NCBI RefSeq assembly: GCF_021730395.1
Contig: NC_069371.1
Location: forward strand, 73,438,001-73,502,000
Direction: 5' to 3'
Source of the DNA: Mercenaria mercenaria
Lineage: Eukaryota; Mollusca; Bivalvia; Venerida; Veneridae
DNA: 64,000 nt
Position numbers and translations under genes: made by a program. Under the pieces are notes generated by a model that saw only the letters and a program-made list of their open reading frames with translations, did no database searches and was not told the DNA's origin. Below are positions 24,962 through 36,330 of this stretch, piece after piece. The number at the start of each line of letters is the position of its first letter. The first letter of the stretch is position 1.

Positions 24962-25384
24962 TTTGCAAAATACTGGCAAAACAATTTGAGAAATGTTGAC
25001 AATAAATGCACTGCCCGATAGTTGAACATAAATTTTAACTTTACATGAAGATAGAAGATAACGAATGAGGTTCAGGTTAAAAGTTTGTCAGTCTTTTACA
25101 TGTGAATGATAAAATTATTTGCTCAAAATTAGTGACAGTTTCATAAATTCAAAATAAAACGAGAGTTTCTTATCTTCTGCTTAACTTGATAGATAGCAAA
25201 ATATAGTTTAACTTCATATGCTTTTATGTTGTCTTTAGGTCATTTAGTTTGTAGTCAACGAGCTATGTGAGCAAATATTACGTTCTTTGTATGGCCAGTA
25301 AGACACGACACCCTCGACATTACATTGTTAATTTTCCACGCTACAAATTTTCGGGCAAATCCGGGAAATCTACCCTTACTGAAG

Positions 25385-26090
25385 AAATTTGGCCTGGATG
25401 TTTCTTGGACAGTCCTCTACCAAATCATTTCAAACGGTTCATCTTGGTTGTACATAGGAGCCGCCAGAGCTAGAAGTAGAAACATATTATAACGACATTT
25501 CTTCTCAAAACTGCTGGTCCTATTTTGACATAATTGCATACAAACGGTCCTTATGTTAACATCTACATAGATTGTTCAAATTATTCCGAATTGTCAAAAA
25601 CATAGCCGGCAGGGGGCGTGGTCATTTTTCTCTACACTAATGCATGTATATAGTGGAAACTTCAAACAATATTCTTGTGTGAATCTGCTGGTCCGATTTT
25701 TATATAATTTTACACAAATGGTTTTGTGTGACCCTCTACCAGGATTATTTAAATTATTCTGATTCATTGAAGAACATGACCACCTGAGGGCATTGTTACT
25801 TTTCATATAATGTATTTAGAAGAAACTTTAAAAAATCTCTTTCAAAAAAAACGTTCTTCTGTGACCTTCTACAAAGATAGTTCGAATTATTCTGATTCGG
25901 CAAAACATGGCGGTCAGAGGGCCAGAGGGCGTTATTACTTTTCTTTATATGGATAAATTGGAAACTTTAACAATGTTCTTGTCAGAAATAGCAGGCCCAA
26001 CTTTAAAACAATTTTACACAAACGTCTCTTGGGTGATTTTTAATAAAAACAAAACAAAAGACAAAAAAATAAAATAAATAAAAACGGCCG
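25385..26090. repeat. ~170-bp tandem repeat block, unit 3 copy
   Basis: Very close to the unit 2 block (shared CATAGCCGGCAGGGGGCGTG, TAACATCTACA.AGATTG), with one monomer shortened near 25,830. It ends in the same A-rich stretch before AACGGCCGCTGGGGTGTGTAG. Confidence 0.75.
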
Positions 26091-26279
26091 CTGGGGTGTG
26101 TAGTCATTTCCCCTATCCCCTATATGTATTTAGTGGAAAAGTCATCTTGTTTGAAAAAATGGAAAAACCTTCTTGTTTGATATTGTCATATTACATCATC
26201 CCCCCCCAACCCCCCCAATACACTCACTACACATTACCTGCACATATCTGTTTAAAGGATACTTTTAAAATAACCAAAA

Positions 26280-27990
26280 AAAACTCGAAATCCGCACATG
26301 TTACGACTATTTTTATGGGTACCGTTCCGGGCTGTTTTGATAGTAATTTGTTCAAAAGAGGTCATGCTTGGGCTCCTAGGAATGAAGCATAGATCCCGAC
26401 CTGTGCAGAAATGACGATTTTAAGGGTACCAGTCCGGGCCGTTTCAAAGTAGGTTACTGCTTGGGCTTCTAGGACTGTCCTAGCATGAAATGCAAGCAAA
26501 AAATCCGGGTCCCCAAAATCATCCGAAAACTCAAATTTCGCACAAAATCCCCCCTGTGAAGGAATTTTAAATTTTAAGGGTACCGTTCCGGTACATATTC
26601 TTCGATGTAGGTCACATATTGTGCTTCTAGGACAGTCCTAGCATGAATTGCAAGCACACATAAGGTTCCCTAAAATCATCTAAAAACTCGAATTTCGCAC
26701 AGGTCCATAACTTTTTTAATTATAATAATTTTTCAGGGTATCGTTCCATGGCCGTTTCGGCAGTTCTTCTAGACTATCCTAGCATGTATTGCAAGCAAAA
26801 TATCCGGGTCCCCAAAATCATCCTAAACTCGAATTTAGCATAGGATCCCTGCTGTGCAGAAATGATCTAAGGGGTACCGATTTAAGGGTACCGTTCAAGT
26901 AGTTATTTTTTTAAGTAGGTCACTGCTTGGGCTTCTAGGTACTGTCCTAAGCATGAATTGCAAGCAAATATAAGGTTTTCCATGAAATCATCCAAAAACT
27001 CCTATTTCGCATAGGTCCCGACCTGCGCAGAAATGACGATTTAAGGGTACCGTTCCATGCTGTTTCGGTAGTTATTTTTCAAATTAGTCACTGCCTGGGA
27101 TTATAGGAATGTCCTAGCATGAATTGCAAGCAAAATATCTGGGTGCCTAGAGTCATCTCAAAACTCAAATTTCGCACAGGATCCGACCTGTGCAGAAATG
27201 ACAAATTTTAAAGCTACCGTTCCGGTAGTTATTTTTCGAAGCAGGTCACTGCTTGAGCTTCTAGGACTGTCCTAACATGAATTGCAAGCAAAATATCCGG
27301 GTCCGCAAAACCAACCTAGAAGTCGGATTTCGCTCAGATCCCGTCATGTGCAGAAATGACGATTTTAAGTGTACCACTCCGGGCCGTTTAGTAATTATTT
27401 TTCATAGTAGGTCACTGCTGCGGCTTCTAGGACTGTCCTAGCATATATTGCAAGCAAAATATTCGGGCCCGCAAACTCATCCTAAAACTCGAATTCCGCA
27501 AAGGTTTCGACCTGTGCAGAAATGATGTATTTTAAGGGTACCGTTTCACGCCGTTCCAGCACTTATTTGTCAAAGTAGGGCACTGATTTGGCTTCTAGGA
27601 CTGTCCTAGCTTGAATTGCAAGAAAAATATCTGGGTTCCTGAAATCATCCGAAAACTCGAAATTCGCACAGGTCTCCACCTGTGCAGAAATGACGATGTT
27701 TAGGGTACACTTCCGGGCCATTTCGGTAGTTATTTTTCAAAGGGGGTCACTGCTTGGGCTTCTGTGACTGTCCTACCATGAATTGCAAGCTAAGAATTCG
27801 GTTCCCAAAATCATTCCAATACTCGGATTTCGCAAACGTCCCTACTTTTGCAGAAATGACGATTTTAAGGGTACCGTTTCATGCCGTTTCGGTAGGTATT
27901 TTTCAAAGTAGGTCTCTGCTTTGGCTTCTCGGATTGTCCTAGCATGAATTGGAAGCAAAATATACGGGTCGCAAAAATCATGGGCTTTTA
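26280..27990. repeat. ~157-168 bp satellite, longest array (unit 3, about 11 monomers)
   Basis: Anchors lie near 26,481, 26,639, 26,780, 26,948, 27,115, 27,273, 27,439, 27,607, 27,774 and 27,940, most spacings 158-168 bp. Several monomers match unit 2 monomers one to one (the TGCCTAGAGTCATCTCAAAA one, for example), so the array was copied with the unit. It then gained at least one monomer (27,560-27,770). The homology of the whole tandem array ends here. Confidence 0.9.
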
Positions 27991-28901
27991 GAGTGCTCTA
28001 TCTCAGTGATCAAGTAAGAAAATTAGCGTGAAATTGTAACGGGAAAAACACCAAACATATCGCGTGTCTCAGAATAGTTATGTTTTAATCTCGGTTAAAA
28101 CATTTTACAATTTAACCAGAACACTTAAAAAATCTATGATCCAGAATACCTAGAATTCATCTATTGTAAAAGATATCCAAAAATGTCAGCGTTTGATGAA
28201 CCTTTTCACGTAAGGGTCATCAGATTACTGTGAGACTCTAAATCGGTAGAAAAAATTAAGATATTTATGCTGTTTATGCTAACGGTACGTCACAGTGGAA
28301 CCTTAAACGTCAATATTTTTCTATATTGACGTTCAATTTCCATATCGGGATCGTGACCACATTTGTATTGTCGCGTTTTAAGTTTGTCAACGATTATTTT
28401 CAGTTTTACTCAGGCTGAATAACACATTTATATCATATATATTATTACTTTAAGTGTATTTTGTGTATGTAATAAAAAGATTATTAGATTTGCATCGAAC
28501 ATTATGCACTCGTTCTTCCGTGGAATAATAATGCGCTCCTAAGTTGCACAATATTTCCGCTGCAGAACTCGTGCATATTTCACGATACAAATATAATATC
28601 CTATAAATATTAGCTGAAGTCATCAGCATGACAAGATGCGTCAGTAGATATGATTCAGAACTATAGTACCAATGGGGTTTATGTGGCGTACATGCCAATC
28701 TAGCTGAGTGAAATTTACAACACTTAAATTAAAACTATCTCTCTTACCAATAATTCTATTAAAGGACAGAGCAGAACAGAATTTTATTAAAGACTTGCAC
28801 ATGGTACATCGTCGTGCATAATAAACAACATAATGTTATAATATAATGTCAGGTAAACATAATTAAACAAATCAACATGAATATTCAACAAATAGTACAT
28901 T
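27990..28901. other. Apparently single-copy stretch, no gene seen
   Basis: AT-rich DNA just outside the tandem array. An inverted pair (CGTCAATATTTTTC / TATATTGACGTTCAA near 28,308-28,332) could form a small hairpin. No convincing coding frame or RNA gene. Confidence 0.5.
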
Positions 28902-29116
28902 TTAACCGTTAGCTTGCTGGTGGCAAGTGATTCCGCCTTTGCGACCAGTGCAGACCAAGATCAACCTGCAAATCTGTGCAGGCTGATCTTGGTCTGCACT
29001 GTTCTCTATTCAGACAGTAAGTTTTCAGTAACACCCCTTCGAATAATAAATGGTATTGCCCAAATTAAATGATGGACAAGTCCATTTTAGAAATTAAGCA
29101 GACTAAGGGTTGATAA
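28902..29116 (+). mobile_element. Short palindromic MITE (family B)
   Basis: Ends TTAACCGTTAGCTTGCT and, inverted, TTATCAACCCTTAGTCTGCT. The hairpin core is cagtgcagaccaagatcaac against the matching gctgatcttggtctgcactg. Internal text (GATGGACAAGTCCATTTTAG) matches the copies at 1,064 and 10,837 in reverse orientation. Confidence 0.75.
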
Positions 29117-29220
29117 TGGAGGATGAAGAGTTATAATATAACATAAACAAATTTTTATAATAATTCTATAAACAATTTGTGTTTGAAGTTGCTAACAGAA
29201 GATGCAATTGTTAATTTTAT

Positions 29221-29381
29221 GAGGTTATTTAACAGTATTGAGTACAATACTGCCGGACGAGTACACAGTAGTAATAATTCATATTTGGACGAGGCGAATG
29301 CCGAGTCTAAATATGGGTTATTATTGCTGTGTACGCGTCCAACTGATTTCAGTATTGTACTCATCACTGTTAAATTACCTC
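29221..29381. mobile_element. 161-bp palindromic MITE, TTTAT target duplication
   Basis: The left end GAGGTTATTTAACAGTATTG and the complement of the right end (GAGGTAATTTAACAGTGATG) are inverted repeats that continue through GAGTACAATACTG. A second inverted pair lies inside (AGTACACAGTAGTAATAATT / TTATTATTGCTGTGTACG). TTTAT flanks both sides. No coding content; superfamily not assigned. Confidence 0.75.
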
Positions 29382-30233
29382 TTTATTTCACACTAGAAAA
29401 AAATAGACATTAAAAACAACAATTCACGCATTTAAACTCACAAACAACAACACACATTAATTTAATACGTTCTTCTCCGGTAACACGTAGATCTATGTTA
29501 ATTTTCCAACATTTCTCTCAGTGCCAAAAAATTCAAAAACAACTTTCGTGATATCTTGGGTGGAAACCATAACCATTGGATAGGAAACGGTCTTACTAAG
29601 AAATAAAGTGCTTACACTTTCATGTTTCGTTCAAAAATAAGAAAGTTATCGCTTTTTGTTCTGATTTACTGCTGCCGCTATATACAAGGAAGTAATTTCA
29701 AATGTCTCTGTATAAAAAATCGGAAGAGTTGTTGAATATGACAAAAATATGGATTTTTTGGACTGGAATCCAATATGAAAAAATATGGAGTTTGTGGATT
29801 GTAGATTTCGGATGTTGCTATATATACTTAAGAAAATGTGAATGCGTTTTAAATCACACAGTACAATACTGGTTTGTATTGTATTGTCACGTGATAGAAA
29901 GAAAAGCTTCCTATTGGTTCAAATATATATATGTGTGAAATAATAATTGTTAGCATTCATAATCATATTTCTTGTTTCAACAGATTTATTTATATACTTT
30001 ACAAGATTTCATAATGTAATCTTTTAATTTGTAGTAACAAGTTCAATAAATTTGTACATCGATGGTCTATTATAATAGTACTTCTGAACATACATCTACA
30101 TAACATTTAAAATAAACGATTATTCGTCTTCAATATTAAAAGTGTTACAACATAAACAGTTTTTGTTATTGTGTGGAATTCGTTTTTGCCCGTATCGGCC
30201 AGTTTGTATTCTAAGAGTATGTGCAGATATTAT
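29382..30233. other. AT-rich intergenic stretch, no gene seen
   Basis: It contains a pair of nearby inverted motifs (CAGTACAATACTGG / TTGTATTGTATTG near 29,860-29,886) resembling the ends of the preceding MITE, possibly a decayed relative. Nothing else is recognised. Confidence 0.45.
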
Positions 30234-30466
30234 GAGCCGTGCCATGGGAAAACCCATAGTGGGTTTGCGACCAGCATGGATTCAGAGCAGCCTGCGCATC
30301 CGCGCAGTCTGGTCAGGATCCATGCTATTCGCTAACAGTTTCTCTAATTACTATAGACTTTGAAAGCGAACAGCATGGATCCTGACCAGACTGCGCGGAT
30401 ACGCAGGCTGGTCTGGATCCATGCTGGTCGCAAACCCTCTATGTTGGTTTTCTCGTGGCACGGCTC
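30234..30466. mobile_element. Palindromic MITE (family A), copy 1
   Basis: Ends GAGCCGTGCCATGGGAAAAC and, inverted, GAGCCGTGCCACGAGAAAAC. The inner arms (GTTTGCGACCAGCATGGAT, CCTGCGCATCCGCGCAGTCT) are complementary to the right half, leaving a ~45-bp AT-rich loop. GC-rich against its surroundings. No clear target duplication. Two more copies lie at 34,128 and 35,611. Confidence 0.85.
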
Positions 30467-30719
30467 TTATTATTCGTGACACAAAAATCTGTAACTTTTA
30501 GATAATTAATCTAACAGTCATATTCGAGTGTGTTTGTTAAATTATTTTTAAACGGCACTATTTTCACCAGTTGCATGCCACTCTTGCATGTAAAAATCAA
30601 TGAGTCTTTCTTTAAACATTTTTGGAAACAATTGTACATTTATTACAAATTAGAGAGATGTAAATTCAAAACGGTTAATTTATTAAACTGTAACTCCCAA
30701 GAATAAACATTATCGCTTA

Positions 30720-30860
30720 CTGAGCAACAAACGGATTATCCTTATTAAGAATATCATCCAAGTAGCGTGATGTATAATCAAACATAGTAATAGCATTTGC
30801 CTGCGTATTTGACATTGCCCTTTCATGAATACGGTTCACCACACACGCAGAATAGGCTAT
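30720..30860 (-). mobile_element. Reverse-transcriptase fragment of a retroelement
   Basis: The minus strand contains FDYTSRYLDDILNKDNPF, where the RYLDDI core is the reverse-transcriptase catalytic box C of a retroelement type common in bivalve genomes. Only this short broken piece remains and its class is not resolved. It starts directly downstream of the Link-domain gene's stop codon, in another frame. Confidence 0.55.
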
Positions 30861-30870
30861 CGGCTGCTTG

Positions 30871-32648
30871 TTATTTCAGTTTACACCACACATCACCTGT
30901 ACCCCAGCCACAATATAAAATCCCTTCGTTAAATGAGCTAAAGCAGTGGGGGTTATAAGTCTGTAATACAAATCCCTTGGTCTCGTCTGACATCCAGCAA
31001 CAACAACAATATTCATATCCCATAGACCTTGCCTCCAGTAAATCAGAAGGTGTCGCAATCGTCGTTCCATAATCAATGCACTGCTGCTGGGCTTGAGCAA
31101 ATGTCATTGAATATCGCTGATAATGACCAAGTACGTGGAAAACTGAAATAGTACAATCGTAAAGTATAACAAAGTTCAAAGCACCGCAAATATCTTACTA
31201 ATAGGTCTTTTCAAGGTCTTTTGAAAAAAATCTGCAACCGTACGGAAAATTTGTTTCTTTTGGCTTCTTTGCAGAGGGGACCCCTTCCCCCGCCCCATGT
31301 TATTAACATCAAAATATCATATTATCGAAAATAATGTGAAACATAAATTACACTTTGAACCTACAAAAGAAAGCTGGTTTAAAAAAAGTTGAATATGTGT
31401 TACTCTACAGGAAAATTCAACAGTCAATTCAATGATAAGGCGGTTTGTTTGTTTGTTTGTTTGTTTTGGGTTTTACGCCGTTTTTCAACAGTACTTCAGT
31501 TATGCAACGGCGGGAAGTTAAGCTAACCAGTGTTCCTGGATTCTTTACCAGTACAAACATGTTCTCCTCAAGTAACTGCCAACTTCCTCACATGAATTAT
31601 CAGAGGTTATGGAGGAGTGATTTCAGACGCAATGTCCTTTATCAAATCGTCACGGAGAACATACGCCCCGCCTGGGGATCGAACACGCTACCCCGCGATC
31701 CGTAGACCAACGCTCTCCCTACTGAGCTAAGCGGGCGGACGATAAGGCGGTTGGGGAGAGGAAAGTCCGCCGGAATGCACGGTAGGATATTTCGGTAAAT
31801 GATATAGCATTTAAAATGCAGTTAAATACCATAGTTGAAATTCGTTTACATTTCGTACCAAATATGGAATTAATTATTTATTATTTACTGATCCACCTTT
31901 TCCATAACAAAAGGTTTTCCCTGGTTTCTGTTTTCGAACACAACCATCGGTATTTTTATCATTTGAAAACTTGGATGGCGGTAATAGAAACATTTTGGTA
32001 TTCAAAATATCTAGGTCTTTTTCATTGTAATGTTTAGCCATTTTGACACCATATATTTCTAAATCTAGTTTTGGCTTATCTGTAAACGGGTAAGACCGTT
32101 TTTTATTCTCATACCACATTTATAAAACTCTCTTTCTTGCGTCTACAAATTTTAAAGTCTCCTACAATAGACAATATGTGCAATTGTGCATATAGAAAAT
32201 TTCATATTTTACCTGGGTATCTAATCCGTGTCATTGTAGTCCATCCGGCTGCATATTCTAACCCTCGAGGTACGCCTGGACTTACCCAGTGATCATCAAT
32301 TGTATCATATTCTGACAATAGACAGTTTTCTGACGGGGATTTGTAAGATGCTGATATACATCCTTGCCGCGTTGAGCAATAGGCTAGACACTGTGCATAG
32401 CTTGCCGTACCTATCTCTTCAGAAATATACCCTGCTTTCAATTTATAGTTTTTCCGAGCTTTATGTTTTAGATTTTGTGCGGCAAAACACACCACCATAG
32501 CCATAAGTAGTATACAGGATTTAACTGCGGCATGCCGAATGCGAGTAGACTCCTGTTGTAAACAACTCTCTAGTTGATAAAATGATCGGTTACATAAGTA
32601 ATTGAAGCAAGACTGGTTGTCATGGTTTTGGAAAAACAAAGCTAACAA
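30871..32648 (-). CDS. Apple/PAN-like plus Link-module secreted or membrane protein
   Basis: Exon 1 (about 32,213-32,648; 5' limit uncertain) encodes a hydrophobic stretch (AVKSCILLMAMVVCFAA) that could be a signal peptide or anchor. An apple/PAN-like domain follows, with SYAQCLAYCSTRQGCISASY and ENCLLSEYD. It ends at CCAG/GTAAAA in phase 1. Exon 2 (30,871-31,142) follows ATTTCAG in the same phase and encodes a Link module: VFHVLGHYQRYSMTFAQAQ, CIDYGTTIATPSDLLEARS, YCCCCWMSD, DVWCKLK-stop. The four family cysteines align with the TSG-6 pattern. Link modules bind hyaluronan in vertebrates; the ligand here is unknown. No ATG opens exon 1, apart from internal ones at MAMVV, so an upstream exon is likely. 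AATAAA lies at 30,679-30,684, inside a retroelement relic. A SINE sits in the intron. Confidence 0.7.
31446..31740 (-). mobile_element. tRNA-derived SINE in the Link-gene intron
   Basis: Full-length minus-strand copy. Its tail is CAAA/GTTT repeats at 31,446-31,470, and its head at the right end (GCCCGCTTAGCTCAGTAGGG read on the minus strand) has a B box in GTGTTCGATCCCC. GATAAGGCGGTT flanks both ends. Same orientation as the host gene. Confidence 0.92.
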
Positions 32649-34127
32649 CTCTTTTATTTCATTTTATTTGATGAATCATTCAGGACAGCTTCGTTCCTAG
32701 AAGCTAGTTCTTATTTCAATGATTATGAGATATGTGATCTTATTAGCAGAACCGATATATGACCTGTTGGAAATAATACGTCTGCATTAATGTCGTGCAT
32801 CAATGTGACGATGAAAAATTCATTAAATGTTAAAAACTGCTAGGAAGTTTCAAATGATCAATTTCCTAGCACTTACTGAATCGTTATTACGTAAGATATT
32901 ATCGTAATTCAATTATCTACCAATTGATCTATGATGCTTAACAAAAACAAACTGCCGCTGATATCTGGTCCATTATGTAGCAAATATTACATACAACGTT
33001 GCAATTTTTAAAGTTATGTATAGTAAAATAATGTGATCAGTCCATGTTATGACAAAACATCTCTACAAGAAAACTACCTTTGATTTGTTTGGAAGTAGTA
33101 ACTGTTTCTTTTAAATGCTTTGACCGTTTCTTTTAATTTTCAATTCTGAAATTACTACATTCTGATTATGTTTTGATGCTAAAATGTACTGCTGTTGTCG
33201 CTGGTATCGTTAACTAAACAATATGCTAAAATTACTATCATCCGCCATTTGTAATCAAAGCCTTGAGATGTCTGGTGGTTGCGGGTTTTGGTCTAGATTT
33301 ATTTTCATTTCAAATGCCAATCTATAAATATACATGTATAAGAAACAAATACTAATGTGCCTCATATCTAAGATAAACTCTGCCTGACCTTACATGAACT
33401 TAACTTAATTCACAGCTGGAAGTCAGTGATGTAACCATAGGCTGGAATACCTTATCATTGACAGATCTTATATAATCTAAATGGCCAGTGTGAATGAATA
33501 GAGGATGAATAAGAACTGCTAGATCATTGATAATTCATCCGCATTGTTCATGAATGGGACTATGTTGTGTAGCACATGAACATCCTTTGCATGTGATTTG
33601 GAATCAAATAAAGATGCTACATGATTGTCAGAAATACACTTAACTTTGGTAGCGGGATAAACCCGCAACCAAAAACGGATAAATTCTTAAGTTTTACTTT
33701 ACAAGATACGGCTGCAATACATCCGCTGCATGGCGGGATTTTGTTTGGTCAAGGCACTCATCTGCTATCAGCAGCCTAGCTATCTATCATGCTCAAAGGC
33801 AGTCGTAGGGACTAGATGGGGAGATAATATATCCAACTATACGCCCGAAAGCAACAGAGTTGTTCTACAATTCCATTTTCACATGTTGAGTATGACCACT
33901 GCCTTCTAATTTGTCCCTGTACATCAGTTTGCGGCTCGTTACACTTATGGATACCTACCATGGAGTCATTTAATATTACGCAATTTGAATACATGACATT
34001 TGTCGTTCCTATAATAAACAAAGAAGGATTTGAATTACTGACCTTTAACCTATAAGAGCTGAAATAAGACTTTTCTCGGAACACATCACAATCAGTCTTC
34101 ACAGTAATAAATCTGTTGTATATAATT
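32649..34127. other. Upstream side of the Link-domain gene, no gene seen
   Basis: AT-rich sequence that should contain the promoter or a first exon of the Link-domain gene, but I could not identify either. A short inverted pair (TTGCGGGTTTTGGTCTAG / GGGATAAACCCGCAACC, near 33,281 and 33,655) may mark another small element. Confidence 0.4.
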
Positions 34128-34362
34128 GAGCCGTGCCATGGGAAAACCAACATAGTGGGTTTGCGACCAGCATGGATCCAGACCAGCCTGCGCATCCGCG
34201 CAGTCTGGTCAGGATCCATGCTGTTCGCTTTTAAGACCTATTGGAATTGGAGAAACTGTTAGCGAACAGCATGTATCCTGACCAGACTGCGCGGATGCGC
34301 AGGCTGGTCTGGATCCATGCTGGTCGCAAACCCACTATGTTGGTTTTCTCATGGCACGGCTC
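34128..34362. mobile_element. Palindromic MITE (family A), copy 2
   Basis: The best-preserved copy. GAGCCGTGCCATGGGAAAAC opens it and GCACGGCTC closes it. Arms of about 100 bp are complementary with few mismatches around a ~40-bp loop (TTTTAAGACCTATTGGAATT). A strong hairpin is expected. Confidence 0.88.
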
Positions 34363-35610
34363 ATATTAAAAATGACGTTTCCAATGTAAAATAATCATGA
34401 AATTTGACAAACTTTGATTTTGACGATTGTTTAGATAGATGGATCTATTTCTGCAGCGATTTCTGGGATAAACGTGCAAATCTTTGTCTCTGGAATGTCA
34501 GAAAGTGTACAAAATGCTTCCGTCTGGGCCTTATTCACGACGGAATGAGACAGATTTCAGAATTGAAGTAAAATGATGCAAACAATTCAAACTTTTACAA
34601 CACTTTACAGTAAAGCGACCATAGGGTCTAAATTTAGCACAGTAAATACATAGGGTGGCTTTAATTCAATGTCTCTATTTCTTTAAAATCTCGAAGTTTC
34701 ACAATGAAACTTGGTACTATGTCTAGTTCTACATTGTTTTCTTGAAAATAAAGCTGGAAATGTAATAAAATGTGATAAGAAACATTTCTTATATGCCCAT
34801 AGAGTGGAGTAAGATAAATATTGACGTGCAGACGGGCGGATGGGCAAAGCTATAAGATAAAACGTTCTGTATTTTATTCTTGGGTGGTAAACGCGCATTC
34901 CAGTTCCCGCTGCCGGTGTTGTGCGTAGAGAAGACGAAAATGAGGTAAGTGAATCTATAGTTTTGCTCAGAATGATACAGTAACAAATGTTCCCGAAAAC
35001 GGCGAAATGCTATTCGACATGAATATGATAAAACGTCATACGTGTGAAATGTCTGGTTTTGATTCGGCCCTTTTATTACACAAACTCTGGTGACACGAAG
35101 CATGTTAAAGAAGTATGAAAGCAACAAAAATGTCAGTTTCTGACCTCATGTGCCTTATATGAGGACACATGACGCTTCTAATGATGAACCAGCTATAATA
35201 CAGTAGCGATTATTACATGTATTTGCTTCAGGTCCTGCTCATAATTGACAAAAAAACCATTGGTTTTGGAGTTGCTCATATACAATACAATGTCAAACTC
35301 AAACTTTCCTGTCACGTATGTGACTTCAAAACCAGTTTGCGCCTAAATTTAAGGTATTTAATATAACAGTATTATTTCAATGTATATAATTGCCTAAATT
35401 ATTTTGAGAAAAAATGGGATCATGAGCGGGTCTGCTATTATTCTGCTTGATTGCATTCTATGCTTCCAAAGGATCTTCTTACCGATTGTATTCATTGAAC
35501 ACAATGGGAGATGATGAAATACCCGTATTGGATCATTTTCCGTACCAAATGGTATAATGAATTTCAGAAACATAGTAATTATAATGCAAGTATAAGAAAA
35601 CAGGCATAAT
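34363..35610. other. Stretch between MITE copies 2 and 3, no gene seen
   Basis: AT-rich. The frames I checked have no splice-bounded or recognisable protein. No repeat family recognised. Confidence 0.4.
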
Positions 35611-35825
35611 GAGCTGTGCCATGGAAAAAACAACATAGTGGGTTTGCGACCAGCATGGATCCAGACCAGCCTGCGCATCCGCGCAGTCTGGTCAGGATCC
35701 ATGCTGTTCGCTAACGGTTTCTCTAATTGCAGTAGGCTTTAAAAGCGAACAGCATGGATGCGCATGCTGGTCAGGATCCATGCTGGTCGCAAACCCACTA
35801 TGTTGGTTTTCTCATGGCACGGCTC
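35611..35825. mobile_element. Palindromic MITE (family A), copy 3, shortened
   Basis: Same ends (GAGCTGTGCC, GGCACGGCTC) and inner arms as copies 1 and 2, but about 20 bp of the right arm (the TCCTGACCAGACTGCGCGG part) is gone. Confidence 0.85.
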
Positions 35826-36078
35826 ATATATATTTTAAACTGAGCTGCTATCATTTTGCATATCATTTTCGTAATTATAAGATAATTAGCAGACAAAAGA
35901 AGGGGCAACGTTTGCAATCCTGTACTAACATTGACCAAAAGCCGTTCACTGCATTTAGCATTTACACGAATCTAATATTTCATTTCAGGAAAATTTTCTG
36001 TCAGAGTATTGTTGATGCAAGAATCAGGAAGTCTTTCTGCTTAACTGTCTCTGCACAGGTCGCGCGTAAATGCAAGAG

Positions 36079-36330
36079 AAATAATAGGGAGGCGCTGATC
36101 TACATATCGCAGGATCGTGAGTTCGATCCTCGGGCGAGGCGTGTGGTCACTGCTGTAATAAAAGATATCTTGTCACAATGTCCTCCGCCTCTGATTCATG
36201 CGGAGAAGTTGACACTTACGGAAAACATGTTACTATGGGTACTGAATCTCTGATACGGCTGAATGCCCGCCCAAACATGACACTGAAATACAGTTGGAAA
36301 GGCGCTAAACCCAAAAAGTGAACATAATTT
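36079..36330 (+). mobile_element. Diverged tRNA-derived SINE
   Basis: The order matches the SINEs at 22,605 and 31,446: B box GAGTTCGATCCTCGGG, GTGTGGTCACTGCTG, CCTCCGCCTCTGATTCATGC, GGAGAAGTTGACA, ACTGAAATACAGTTGGAAAG and GGCGCTAAACCCAAAAAG. Divergence is much higher and the A box is worn, so this is an older copy. Confidence 0.75.

Larger units (their letters stand above)
22066..27990. repeat. Tandem segmental duplication, unit 3 (shortened)
   Basis: It matches units 1 and 2 through gene A. At about 25,380 it jumps straight into the ~170-bp repeat block (GGCCTGGATGTTTCTTGGAC), having lost the roughly 0.4-1.6 kb between these points in the other units. After the satellite the homology stops near 27,985, so there is no B gene here and the tandem array ends. 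Confidence 0.85.

Noticed and set aside
33812-35702. Two similar proteins starting MDPDQTARMRRLVWIHAGRK
   Set aside because: Both are translations of the arms of palindromic MITE family A.
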